DNA from: Protea cynaroides
Lineage: Eukaryota > Streptophyta > Magnoliopsida > Proteales > Proteaceae
Direction of reading: 5' to 3'
Assembly (NCBI GenBank): GCA_028583415.1
Contig: CM053276.1
Location: 12,359,774-12,423,773 of the forward strand
DNA: 64,000 nt
The notes under the pieces are model-generated. The model did no database searches. It had not been told where the DNA came from and was given only the letters and a program-made list of their open reading frames with translations. The first letter of the stretch is position 1. Each line of letters opens with the position of its first letter. The translations under genes were made by a program, and so were the position numbers. Below are positions 20,367 through 31,661 of the stretch, piece by piece.

Positions 20367-21803
20367 GGGTAAAAGACAGTTACCTCCCCTGTAACTTACC
20401 TTATTGATCGTTGACCCCCAAAGGTTTCAAAAAAGACAGTTACCTCCCCTAAATAACTATTAAAATCCAAATAGCCCCACGCGTTAAGAATATTCCATTA
20501 GATGGTAACGGTGGAAGTTCAATATTTTTTTAAGACCAAATTACCCTTTTAGAGAGATGAACTACCTATTTTACCCTTACTATTTAATAGGGTTACTATT
20601 TCCCCATTTGCTCTCTTACATTTTTTTCGGTTTTCAAACCATTGAATCACCTTCTTCTTCGGAGCTCTCTATCGCTGCAAATCCTTGAATATTGAAACAA
20701 TTTCTCCTAAAATCTCTCTAGATTTTCAATCCCTATTTTCACTCCTATCTTCCCTCATCTTTCTCCCATTCCAGTTGCCCTTAGTAGACGGCCATTTTCT
20801 CTCCTATTCTTTTTTGGCTTCTTCTCCTAAAATCTATCCAGATTTTCAATCCCTATTTTCACTCCTATCTTCCCTCATCTTTCTCCCATTCCAATCGTCT
20901 CCTATTCTTCTTCGGTTTCTTCTCTCCTAAAATCTCTCTAGATTTTCAATCCCTATTTTCACTCCTATCTTCCCTCATCTTTCTCCCATTCCAGTCGCTC
21001 TTAGTCCACGACCATTTTATCTCCTATTCTTCTTCAGTTTCTTCTCCTATTTCCTCTCCTGGCAGATTCTGCTCTTCCCTTAATGTCGAAATAAAAGCCA
21101 TATCATGCCATATCTCCTCCCTTTCCTAGCTCTCTCTCTCTTCAAACCCCGATTTTTCCCCTTCTTTTTCTGCTGCAACTGATTTCTCACAGGTTTTCCC
21201 CTCACCAAAATTCGAAGATCCTCAACCCTTTTTTTTTCCTCCGCCATTTTCTCTCAGACCTAACTCTTCTCTCTTGATTCGACAAGTACTATAATTAACT
21301 CACCCATTATATATATCCAAAGGAATCAAGAGGGCTGTCAACAGGGAAGAGCGAAGGAGAACCAGAATATGAATTTCATATTAAGAATGAGAATCCAACA
21401 TGATTAAACACAAATCAGAATACCAACTCATGGAAATCAAAACAAGTGCTTAATCAAGGAGTTTTGGCCTCACTGGTCACCTATAATCGTTCCGCTTGCA
21501 TCTGAGTCCATCATATCATCTCTGTCGGAAAGAACGTGAGGGAGATGAGAAGAAGATGGGATTAGAGTTTATTTCAGTTGGATATAAAAGGGTTATATTG
21601 GTCTTTTAACAATAATAAGATTTAAAGTATGGATAAAAGATTGAGGGTAGAGTTGTCCATAAAAAATTTAACTTTAACACCGTTAAAAATTGGGACTATT
21701 TGGATTTTAATAGTTATTTAGGGGAGGTAACTGTCTTTTTTGAAACCTTTGGGGGTCAACGGCCAATAAGGTAAGTTACAGGGGAGGTAACTGTCTTTTA
21801 CCC
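20367..21803. mobile_element. Mutator-type non-autonomous element (MULE MITE)
   Basis: Terminal inverted repeats of about 115 bp start GGGTAAAAGACAGTTACC at 20367 and end with the reverse complement at 21803. They differ at only a few positions. The flanks TTTAGAAAA (20358-20366) and TTTACAAAA (21804-21812) form a 9-bp duplication with one mismatch, typical of Mutator-like transposition. Each TIR itself holds two copies of ACAGTTACCTCCCCT. The 1.2-kb interior encodes no transposase. It consists of pyrimidine-rich sequence with an internal tandem repeat, which may derive from a gene 5' region. Confidence 0.9.
20701..21060. repeat. Three tandem ~105-120-bp repeats inside the MULE
   Basis: The word TCTCCTAAAATCT followed by AGATTTTCAATCCC and CTCATCTTTCTCCCATTCCA occurs at about 20703, 20823 and 20928. 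The three units are nearly identical in their first 80 bp and differ in the linker. The middle unit is shorter. Confidence 0.85.
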
Positions 21804-21812
21804 TTTACAAAA

Positions 21813-22292
21813 ATAAACCCTCTTTCTCTCCGTGAATTAAACAGAAGATCTACCATTTCATCCCAAACAAATCCAATTATACTCTTTTTTAAAATCCACC
21901 CCCCTACACCCCACTTGGTTTCTTGTTCTCTTCTGATTTAAATAATAATAATAATAATAATAATAATAACCTCTCTCTACCGTGCGTTACATGGATTGTC
22001 CCTTGTACGCTCTTATCCCAAAGCATACTCATGACAGATTACTATTATTACCAAATTGCCCTCTACCACCATTTTCTATCTCCTTTTCTTTTTTATTCTG
22101 TTGTTTTTCCTATTAAGAGACTATAATTCTGATGGAGATGGGCTTGTTGCTTTGACAAAAGAAGAAAGGATTAAAGCCTTAATGAGAAGAAAGGGAAATA
22201 ATGATCAACTCTGTTACTTTTGTAAGGTTGCTGCATAGTTGCAGACAAGAAAAAAGAAAGAAAGAAGAAAAAAAAATTTCATTCTCAATTTC
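21813..22292. other. Spacer with (AAT)n and an unassigned short frame
   Basis: AT-rich sequence with an AAT microsatellite at 21941-21969. A short frame at about 22110-22238 reads DYNSDGDGLVALTKEERIKA and ends CYFCKVAA; I cannot assign it. It could be part of the gypsy relic that continues at 22293. Confidence 0.4.
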
Positions 22293-22355
22293 TTAAATTT
22301 AACCTTGAAGACAAGGTTGTTGTCCCAGGACAAAGTTGTTGTCCCAGGTGATGGT

Positions 22356-24701
22356 TGTCACACCCCAATTCTGAACCAACCAGAATGGTGTGAGTGAACC
22401 GTCACTAAACCAATGGTTCACACTAGGATCTCGAATAGACCGTGTCCACTCATACAAACCATTGCACATAACCACAATCAGAATATAATAAATACAACGG
22501 AAGTCTTTAAATAAATGAACTGAGTATTCTATTGATAAATTTAAATAAGTATTCAATTATCCAAATTCCAAACGTAATTAAATATCTTTACATCACTTTA
22601 ATAAAATAACTGAAACAAATAAAATAAAGTCAAAGGTACACGCAGAAAGGGCACTCGCATGAAGCGTCATGCTCGTCCTCCCCTGCCTGTACGTCCAGAG
22701 CGGCAACACCTCTATACATCGGAGCGTTCATATAATCGTCCACCATGTAACCTGCATCAACATCTAAAAATAATGTATATACAAAGGGTGAGCTCACAAC
22801 TTAGCTCAGTAAGACAATCAGACAATTTCACAATATTATGCATGAGTAACAATCATTTTATGCTGTGGTCTGGTTTAAGTATGTGTTATAGAAAGGTTCG
22901 GAGGCCGCCTCACCTCTATACACGAGTGTGTGGCATCCCACAGTAGATCACACCACCACCCACATGCACCCATCATGGAATAGAGATAGAGCTAAGGTAT
23001 ACCCGCACCTCCCCTGATACTCTACCCATACCAGTACCTAAGCCCCTACTAGCTAGGGCTTGCAAACTGGGCTCACAACTAACCAATCCTATATGTCATC
23101 AATGTAGGCTCTATCCCAGTACAACCGTCTACGGCATAGAGATAGAGCTAGAGCGTGCAGGCCGGGTTGGAGACCACAATACCTCACCTCCCCCTAATAC
23201 CCTATCCACAACTAACACACTAAGATAGAACAATACGCAGGTAGACCCTATACCAACATAACTCCCTACGGCATAGAGATAGAGCTAAAGCATCGTGGAC
23301 AGGCCAGCGTAAACATCGGAGACCACAATGTCACATCATCATGGTCAGGTCAACATCGGAGACCACCGTGCCACGACCTTCCCCTGATACCCCACCCATA
23401 CCAAGCATGTTAAATAGAATACTACAAAAGGTGCCAGAGTGAGGAATGATCCCAAGCCCCATGCCCTTTCCATTCCACACTCCAACGAAAACAATCACAT
23501 GCCTAACAATCACATCCTATCATGCATGAACAATAATATTAACTAAAAGTAAAGGATGACATGTGAATATGCACAAACATCACATCATATATATTTAAGG
23601 TTATTAATAACGATTTACTGTCCATTAATTATTAGGGTTTAGGTCAGATTCCCTTACCTGACCCTCATTTGACAGCTTGCTCCACGTCGCAAGATCCAAA
23701 CGTGCTATCACAAAGTCCTACATAATATTAGGGTTCAATTAGAATAATTTCTTAGGGTTTACGTTGGTCGAAAAACCAACAAGGTTACAAAAATACACTC
23801 ACAGAGCTGACCGGTGGCATGTACCGGTTGCATCTCTGTGGGGAAATCTGGCGACCGGTATGGTCAGCCGGTCCTCACAGACCAGCCCCCCGAAAGGTAC
23901 CGGTCGCAACATACCGGTCACACAGGGTGCAACCGGTATAGTCGATCGGTATGTCTCCGGAAGACCATACTTTGGGTTTTTCGACTGCCGTCGATCATTC
24001 TCCATGGTTTCCAGGGTTTCACCTATCCATTCTAAGTCTGAGCTTTGAGTTAGAGTTATCTCCAACTCATTCAAGTCTAGTTTTGATGAATATCATCCTA
24101 TAACTCGAATCTAGGGTTTGACAGAAATTTAGCGTTTAATGACCAATTAGGGTTTTAGATCAATACCTGCTTTGCATGGTATTTATCCACCCATACAACT
24201 ATCCTAAAGTCATAGAGTAAGAAGAATGATTCAAACACTTACCGTTGACTGGCGTAAGGTGAGCGTCTTTGAACGGCAATGGCGGCACTTCCTTCTTCTT
24301 CCTAACTTCTTCTCCTTTCCAACCTCCTTCTCCTCTCTAGGGTTTGTGAGAGATAATGGAAAGGATTTGAGGAGGGTTAGAGGTGTTTATATAAGCTAGG
24401 ATTAGGGTTTAGTAACCTTATTAGGATTAGAAAAGTCTTAGGATTCGGAATTAGGAAAGTGGGACCCGCAAAGATCCAATTCCAGATCTTGCTAGTCTGC
24501 TGCGCAGACCATACCAGTCGACCGGTACCAAGACCGGTACCATCGACCGATCAACATAAAATAATGATAAATTGACCGTCTTTGGTCCGATTTCATACCT
24601 GTTTATCATTCGCTCGTCCCGTCTGGCTCGGTGATGATCAGAAGACCTGCTACGACATGAAATCAAGGTTTAGACCGGATTTATGGAGTGCGGGTCTTAC
24701 A
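22356..24701 (-). repeat. Solo LTR of a second Tekay-like gypsy family
   Basis: On the minus strand it starts TGTAAGACCCG at 24701 and ends TGTGACA at 22356, 2346 bp, like the LTRs at 2805 and 12283. It is flanked by a perfect 5-bp duplication ATGGT (22351-22355 and 24702-24706), so it is a solo LTR left by LTR-LTR recombination. Terminal regions align with the 2.25-kb LTRs; the middle has diverged strongly. The TCGACCC word is replaced by ACCGGT-type words in two clusters (24500-24550 and 23810-23955), again either side of a minus-strand TATA box (TATATAAA, 24386-24393). Confidence 0.93.
24386..24393 (-). promoter_or_regulatory. TATA box of the solo LTR
   Basis: TATATAAA on the minus strand, about 310 bp into the LTR, equivalent in position to the TATA box of the 2805-5053 LTR. 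Confidence 0.65.
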
Positions 24702-24708
24702 ATGGTAA

Positions 24709-24982
24709 TGTTAGGAGAGGACAACACAACATAAGTAGTTGGAGAAAGAATGTAAATGTAACTGATATACTGAATGTAACTATTGTAATAGAATGTGGTT
24801 GAGCTACAAATAGTGTAAGTAGGACCAACAAATGTATTAGTGATATATGAAAAGTAATGAAATCTTCCTAGTCTTCCCAATCTTTAGTAAGGAGGTTCCC
24901 TACGCTCGAAGTAGGCTCTGCAACTCTTTTCTTTCCAAAATTTCCTTCTTCTTTTTAGCATCTTAAATAACCAATTGTAACA
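24709..24982 (+). repeat. Short gypsy 3' LTR (274 bp)
   Basis: Starts TGTTAGGAGAGG and ends TTGTAACA, an imperfect inverted terminal pair. It lies directly downstream of the pol C-terminus once the solo LTR insertion is removed. Only one LTR of this element is visible. Confidence 0.75.
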
Positions 24983-25105
24983 GCTTACCACCATCTGGTT
25001 GATCAGATAAAACATAGGGGTGAACCAGGTTGATCAAAGAAAGCATGGGATGAATGGGGGTGATCACAACCCACAACCCACAACTCGATAGATGCACGAA
25101 CATGA
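24983..25105. other. Short unique spacer
   Basis: About 120 bp of non-coding sequence between the gypsy relic and the copia element. Its last five bases, CATGA (25101-25105), are the left target duplication of the copia element. Confidence 0.6.
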
Positions 25106-25546
25106 TGTTAGAATATTATGTGTTTAGGGTTTCAATGAAACCCATTTTCCATCCATACAGTTTCCCTAGAACACAATAGAGAAACAATTAGTTATGAATC
25201 ATAAAGACATACCTGTCAGTGAAGAGATCAATTCCCATGCGCTCCAGGACGCTCCAAGCTTTGATCGAAATCCCTCGACTACAGTCTTCTACAGCCTCTA
25301 GGGGATATCCTGATGTCTCTTGCTAATGGGCGCAGAGAGAACTAATTAACCGTGGCTGTGGGGATTCTAACCCAGTATTTATAGAATACTGCTGTAACCC
25401 TAAAACCCTTCCCACAAAAGAATTAGGATTATCAAACCTATCTCATACCATGTGACGAATCAAACCAAACCAGTTATATCGTGTCAATCAAATTTCTACT
25501 AAATTAACTAGTTTAGGTAATTAATTAAGCCCATATAAATCTAACA
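25106..25546 (-). repeat. Copia element 3' LTR (left)
   Basis: 441-bp terminal repeat, partner of 31083-31523. It holds a minus-strand TATTTATAG-like box near 25376 and ends next to the polypurine tract. Closely similar to the LTR at 58757-59191. Confidence 0.92.
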
Positions 25547-25560
25547 ATCTCACACTTGGG
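25547..25560 (-). promoter_or_regulatory. Polypurine tract of copia element
   Basis: On the minus strand, CCAAGTGTGAGAT abuts the LTR. The copy at 59192-59204 has the cleaner CCAAGTGGGAGAT, typical of copia elements. Confidence 0.7.
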
Positions 25561-25892
25561 CTATATTAATTACAAAACTATCGTCAATCAGTGTGGCCAT
25601 GAAATCCGACACACTAAATCGTTACTAACTTTGAAACATACATCAAGCTTCCCAATGTGAGCAACAAGGAATAATACACCTCAACATATGGTGTACAAAT
25701 TTCTGTCAGCCACAACAGAGGTCTACTCAATACATGAATCGCCTGAGATAATGCATGATAGTAAACTCCCATGCAAGTCCAAACTTAATTAAGAATATCT
25801 TTAATCAAAATTACCCCAAAACCTTTATGGACAATATAACATGGTATTTAAATATTCTAAAATTATAATATCATACATTGGTTAGACACCAC

Positions 25893-25990
25893 CTTAAATC
25901 TTTGGCTAAATACTGCCTTGAAACTTTGGCTAAATACTGCCTTTAAACTTTGGCTAAATACTGCCTTGAAACTTTGGCTAAATACTGCCT
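25893..25990. repeat. 24-bp tandem repeat, 4 units
   Basis: The unit ACTTTGGCTAAATACTGCCT plus 4 bases is repeated about four times between RNase H and the 3' LTR. The second element copy has a diverged version at 59610-59735. Confidence 0.85.
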
Positions 25991-26252
25991 CATATCTGCG
26001 ACATGTCAAATAAGCAATAAAAATAACAAATAAATGTTAATGTAAATATGATCATGATTAACATTCAAAATATAAATGACTGTGTCTGAATGAAATTATA
26101 AATAAAAGTCAAGGAGTAAACATAAAATCTACCACTAACTGAGTACATTTAGAGACTCTCATTGATTCCCAGATCTTTGGCCACTTAAGCCTTTGATAAA
26201 ATTAATTGTTTTCAACCATTCTTATATTGGACATATTGTCCCTTGAAAACTC

Positions 26253-27801
26253 TCACTGAAAAAACTTCATCAGAGAATCTACAACGATATCAAATCTTTT
26301 GATATTTTTCTTACTTGAAGAGATTTGATCTCTATTATACTTTGAAATACTAGATTTTTTATTATTCTTTGAGAAGAACACAGCTGAACCACTGTCAGAA
26401 CACATCTTAATAGATTTAGAAGTGGAGTCTACAACCTCCAAATTAGAGAAGAAATTTTCACACCAGATACCTTGCTTGTTATCATTATATAGAGTTACAA
26501 AACCCTACCACTATGACAATGAACCTTGATGTTGGTTTCTTGTCATCAATGCAATCATTATAAATTACATCAAAATAGCCTAGAGTGTTACTACTTCTAT
26601 AAATGAACATATAATCCTTGGTCCTCTGCATATACCGCATGACCTTCCTTTTCTCCATTGTCCAATAAGCTATACAAGCACCCAACTGAAAACATCCTAT
26701 GACACTCAATGAAAAGGTTATATGATTACAACCTTAAACATATATCAAGCTCTCTACTGCATTGTAGATGCTAATACTCAGTATCATCCTTTGTCTACAA
26801 TTCTGTCAATTTATCTCCTTTGCTGATTTGAGCACATCCGTAACTTACTAGTTATACATGCATACTGAACCATTCAAAAACACGAACAGTATTTATACTT
26901 TGAGATAAATCTAGAATTTTATTTTTCTTGTCACGAATAAACTCAATACCAGGTACAAAGGTACTTGCTCATACAATTTTACACGTCGAAGTTATCAGAC
27001 AGAAAAATATTGATTTCAAGTAGTAAACCATGTCACTATAAGCCAATGAAAACCATCAACACACATGACAAGGAAGTGAATCCATTCCCACTGACCTATA
27101 GATATATACAATGGTCAATGACAATCTCAACAAAGAAGATACAACCCTGTCAAAATTCAAATACCGTTATCCAGATATGTTTAATCCACAGATTGACTTT
27201 AGAAGTCTACAAAATATATCTTTTTTATCCTTACCACAAAACCTTGTGATTAAAGTATATAAATATTTTTTTCTAGATTTTCTTTGATCAAAATGATCTT
27301 TACATCTACCTGATGCAACTCCAAAATAAAATGAGCAACTAAGACCTCAAAATTTGAAGTTCTCTTTCTCTTCCCTTTGTGTGATTCTATAATATCTTAC
27401 TTTGTAGCAATCAATTCTCCCACTGAAATCATATATTTTCTTTGTATACCCATTTTTAGCCTATGAGTATACCGCTCATTGACAAAAGCATAAAATCCTA
27501 AGTCTCGTTATTGTTCATAGACAACAACACATCCTTTATGATCATTAAATATTCAAGAGCAATTTCATTACTAACAACTTGCTCAAAATCATTGGGATCT
27601 TCATTTTTGTCCAATATCAAAATATTTATTTTGAAATACAACACGTGATTAGATGAAGTCACAGATCTACATGGTCTAATATATTTCCTCATTGCTTCTT
27701 CTGGCTCTGCTACTATGGCTGAAGCATCGATCTTAATGAATATTTTAATAATCATTTCATTATACTCTGGTAATATTTCTATTATCTCAACCGGTTACTT
27801 C
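26253..27801 (-). pseudogene. Copia RT-RNase H remnant
   Basis: Read from 27801 downward: an RT N-terminal region (ending in DVLLSMNNNETW-like sequence near 27500), an RT middle with the block KNKILDLSQ near 26910, then an RNase H region. RNase H remnants are VMRYMQRTKDYMFIYRSSN and LGYFDVIY (26485-26709) and SAVFFSKNNKKSSISKYN (26253-26441). The expected catalytic YVDD is reduced to VDG and the SDSDFAG-type motif to FDVIYND. Stops and frameshifts are frequent. A TAA near 27801 in the gag-RT junction frame is also present in the second copy (near 61520). Confidence 0.8.
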
Positions 27802-28559
27802 ACATCCATTTTCATGTGGTCTCATCAAACTTCAAGTTTCTTGAGTCTATTTTGACATCCCATAATATGACAACTCAATATCCTAAAATAATCACTCTCC
27901 TATGAATGTTATGAAACCATGTCAGTTCTACAGTTTTAAACAAGAAGATAACTTAAACAGGAACTGACTAACTATGCATTATATTAATAATATAGGTTAC
28001 AATATCAATTCTTTGCTTACAAGATCAAATACATTCTTAGGCTTTTGCAAACACTTGTTTAAATTTATCAGGGAATAGACCAGTATCACATGGTCTCCCA
28101 AAACTCTCTTACTCAGATCCAAAAGTTTCAATTTTTTTAATAAAAGTTTTTTCACCTTAATTTTCATTATTTGGAAAAACACTCATAGACTAAACTGTGA
28201 CAAGAAGTCCTAGATGAAATCTCAATTTCCACCAAGTCCAATAAATCCTTGTTCTGAATAACCTTCACTTACTTTAATCTTTTCATCTTCTCTTTTAATT
28301 AATTCTCACATATATACATGTAATTAACCTTGGAATGAGAATTTCATAATACTATTCTTTTTAATCTTTCTTTGGACAACAGTAACCTTTATGACCAGGG
28401 GGAAGATTACAGTATACAGTTTAACTTCAAAAGATAAAATAAATTAAAAATTTGTATACTTCTATGGGTTCAGACTACGATTAATGCTTAAGTATCTAAT
28501 ATACTGCACCTTCTTGCTCAGAAGTTTCATAATCTTTATTCCTTTTTGACTTATGCTTG

Positions 28560-28640
28560 TCCAGCTTTACAATATTTCTTCACATGTCCCTTTTGAGTCA
28601 CACTTCAAAAATTTTCATTTTACTTCGATCCATTTTATCT
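28560..28640 (-). pseudogene. Copia gag zinc-knuckle remnant
   Basis: On the minus strand, split over two frames, Cys-x2-Asp followed by KGHVKKYC is the plant copia CCHC zinc knuckle with a one-base shift inside it. The second copy has an equivalent, also shifted, at about 62280-62330. Sequence from 28640 to about 30300 should be the rest of gag but has too many stops to annotate. Confidence 0.65.
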
Positions 28641-29514
28641 TGCAGTACCATAATGTCCAATTCTTTGTCATAAAGTTTCTGACTATTGCATGGGAAAAAT
28701 ATTTTCCTTTCTATGGGTTTCTCTACCTTTTCACAACTTGTCTTTATCTGTGCATGTATCACTATAACATTAACATTCATATTTTTTCCATTTCTTTGAA
28801 CTTCTATCCTTAGTTCTTTCACTTTAGGGTTCATTATATTTTTAAGTACTATATGCCACCAGGATCTGACTATACAGTTCTTGTGAAGAAGTGAAAAGTA
28901 AAAAATATCACCTTTATAGGTTTTAATGAACCTACAAATATTCATTTATCCTTGAGCTTATCATTAATACTTAACAGCTTTACCTTGTATTTCCTTACAT
29001 TCCCAATACCATCTCTGATAATCAAAAACTGATTGATGGACTTGAATAATAAAACATCTCTCTGCCCCTTCTTGAAATATCAAATTTTTCTTTGGATTTC
29101 ACAGAAAATATCCTTTTCCAATGTTCCTCATCTGAACATTGCTTTACTTGATCATAAGGACTGAACACCCTAAGGATCAGAATATAATTTCTCTATTGAG
29201 TACATCTAGGTTAAACAGTCCTAGACAAGTTTTCAATTTACATGCCAATTCATAGAACTGACTGCTAAAGACAGGCATCTTAAGGTATTTAATCATTACA
29301 TGTCCACAACTATATTACAATATAAATAATTGTAAGTCTACGATTAATATCAAATAAAATTAGCTAGCAAGAATATATATACATAACATGTGCAAGCTAA
29401 TTAAAATCTTTGAAAAGTCAACTGAACTACACACACATCCTTTGGGACAATATGTGCACTGGTCCTCTCAATATCTGTGCAATAACTACGAAGAGATAAT
29501 GACTTTCGAAAATC

Positions 29515-29965
29515 TCATCACCTTTGGGTGGATGAAGACCCCTAAAGCCACAATCCTTCAACCATGTGCATGAGTTCATTGTAATCTTTGACAACGTCAC
29601 CTTTGGGTGGACAGTGTCGTTCTTTATAATCTTAGATAACGCCACCTTTGGGTGGACAATGTCATTCTTTACTGCATCCATAAAAGTGAGAGTTTATGTC
29701 AGTGTCACTTTGTGTGAACATTATACTTTCTTTACTGTAGTTTGTTAATGCATAAATGCTAGATTTGAGCATATTATGATAGAACTAAGGTTGCCACTTT
29801 AGTGGTCACACCATAATCCTTACACAATAGCTATAAATCATAATTTGAATAAACTTGGACAATGTCATTTTTGGATGAACATTATCAAAACTGAAGCATT
29901 TATAAACACATACCCTTGAATTTGAACACATCATAATAAAATAAGGTTGCCATTTTGGTGGTCAC
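29515..29965. repeat. Short repeats in the gag region
   Basis: CACCTTTGGGTGGA occurs three times (about 29520, 29588, 29642) in units of about 55-65 bp. TAAGGTTGCCACTTTAGTGG occurs at about 29787 and, diverged, at about 29942. The arrangement is conserved in the second element (63228-63680), so it predates the two insertions. Confidence 0.75.
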
Positions 29966-30336
29966 ACCAAGTTCCACCATGATATGAACAAATCCTAAAC
30001 TGTAGCTTATGTGGGATATTTATTTAACCATGAATGCTTTAAAATAAAATTGTACAAGTCTAAACATTCATATAAACATGCACATTAGCTCAATCAATCA
30101 ATTTTGTACAATAACTTTAAGAAAAATCAGCAAAAACATTACAAATCGAGTTCCCATAGGGTATTTTTTCATAATAAAATACTTTTAAATGCATCAAAAT
30201 ATACCAAAATATATATCAGATTGAAGAGCATTAAAAATGAAGTCTAACGAAACAAATCCGAGGTCAATCCGACCTTTCTAGCTCTCAGAATCACTGTTTA
30301 ATGTCCTTTTGTTAAAAACAGCAACCAAACAGGCCC

Positions 30337-31067
30337 TTATAAGAAAACCCTCAGTTTGGTTCTCGCCGGCTTGGCCAGGTCAGGCCTGACTTCGGCTTGG
30401 TTTAAACTGAACCGAGTATACCTTTTTTTTAAATTATTATTGCTTTGGTTCAAACCGCAAGCCAAGCGGTTTGATGTAAACCACACCGAGGTCCGACCAA
30501 TTGGCTCAACCACCGATCCAACCAATGGCTGAATCCGGTTCATCTTTCGGGTATCCGGGTAAAAATCTGGGTTTTCGGGTTAGATATGTGGATCAAAATT
30601 CGGGTTTCGGGTCGAGACATTCGGGTTAGATACCGGACTTGCAAGTCGGGCCCGGGTCACACGTGCTACTCCACACGTGTATAGTCTAGCTGGTCTTGGG
30701 CTTGGGCCTTGGCTGACCAGGCTTGGCCGGGCCAGGCTAGCTCGGCTTAGCCGACCCCCAGCTTCGCCCCGGCTGCCTTCGGCTTGGCTCAGCCTGGGTC
30801 GAGGCTAGGGTTTTCGATTCTCGCCGAGTCAACTCGGTGACGAATCGACGCCGCAGTTTCTCTTTTTTTTTTAAATTCGGGTCGACTCGGTTCGAGTCAT
30901 GGCCCCACCCATTAGGATTTCTGAGTTGACCTGGCGATGACTGGGTCAACGTCGCCAAAAATTTTTTTAAAAATTCTCCCACCCACGAGTGTGATCCACC
31001 CCCTGATACCAACCATTCATTATCAGTCTTTATAATCAATCTCCATTGATTCTAGGTCTGTATGGTT
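30337..31067 (-). other. GC-rich leader of the copia element
   Basis: A sharp rise in GC content compared with the AT-rich interior marks this segment. On the minus strand it has a second primer-like word TTGGTATCAGG near 31000 and a run of CCAAGC/GGCCAAGCC words. An open frame at 30737-31039 may be the start of gag. The corresponding part of the second copy lies outside the window. Confidence 0.55.
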
Positions 31068-31082
31068 GACTCTAATACCAAC
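31068..31082 (-). promoter_or_regulatory. Primer-binding site of copia element
   Basis: On the minus strand GTTGGTATTAGAGTC follows the 5' LTR. It is the initiator-Met tRNA site with a C-to-T change (TATCAGAG to TATTAGAG). Confidence 0.8.
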
Positions 31083-31523
31083 TGTTAGAATATTATGGGT
31101 TTAAGGTTTCAATGAAACTCATTCTTCATCCATACAGTTGCCCTAGAACACAATAGAGAAACCATTAGTTATGAATCATAAAGACATACCTGTCACTAAA
31201 GAGATCAATTCCCATGCGCTCCACGATGCTCCAAGCTTTGATCGAAATCCCTCGGCTACAGTCTTCCACAGCCTCCAGAGGATATCCTGATGTCTCTTGC
31301 TAATGAGCGCAGAAAGAACTAATTAACCATGGCTGTAGGGACTCTAACTCAGTATTTATAGAATACTGCTATAACCCTAAAACCCTTCCCATAATAGAAT
31401 TAGGGTTACCAAACCTATCTCATACTATGTGACGAACCAAATCGAATCGATTATACCGTGTCAATCAGATTCCCACTGAATTAACTAGTTTAGGTAATTA
31501 ATTAAACCCATATAAATCTAACA
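31083..31523 (-). repeat. Copia element 5' LTR (right)
   Basis: 441-bp partner of 25106-25546, flanked on the right by the CATGA duplication at 31524-31528. Confidence 0.92.
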
Positions 31524-31661
31524 CATGACACTTCTGCCTGGAGACAGGGGAAAAAGGAAATGAACAAGCGAAAAATGGGAAATTTTTGAGAATATATCAA
31601 GGAGAAAATAATCTTTTGAGAATATATGAAGGGGAAAGGTACAGTCTATCTCAGGGGGGGG

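Larger units (their letters stand above)
22293..24982 (+). mobile_element. 3' end of an old gypsy element, interrupted
   Basis: The left part (22293-22355) reads FNLEDKVVVPG, the hallmark C-terminal end of many plant gypsy polyproteins. After removal of the solo LTR at 22356-24701 and one ATGGT duplication, it continues into a complete LTR at 24709-24982. The 5' portion of the element is absent or unrecognisable to the left of 22293. Confidence 0.75.
25106..31523 (-). mobile_element. Complete but decayed copia-type element
   Basis: A 6.4-kb element on the minus strand with two 441-bp LTRs (TGTTAGA...TCTAACA) and a perfect target duplication CATGA (25101-25105 and 31524-31528). On the minus strand the order is 5' LTR, primer site, GC-rich leader, gag remnant with zinc knuckle, RT, RNase H, polypurine tract, 3' LTR. 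Only about 0.7 kb separate the zinc knuckle from the RT start, too little for protease plus integrase, so these are deleted or unrecognisable. No long frame remains. The LTRs differ at roughly 40 positions by eye (about 9-10%), so the insertion is old. A second copy starts at 58757. Confidence 0.92.

Noticed and set aside
23764..24074. Frames of 73-94 aa on both strands
   Set aside because: They lie in the ACCGGT cluster of the solo LTR, where stop codons are rare because of GC-rich repeated words; no domain.
26965..27249. 94-aa plus frame inside the copia element
   Set aside because: It is the complement of the decayed reverse-transcriptase region on the minus strand.
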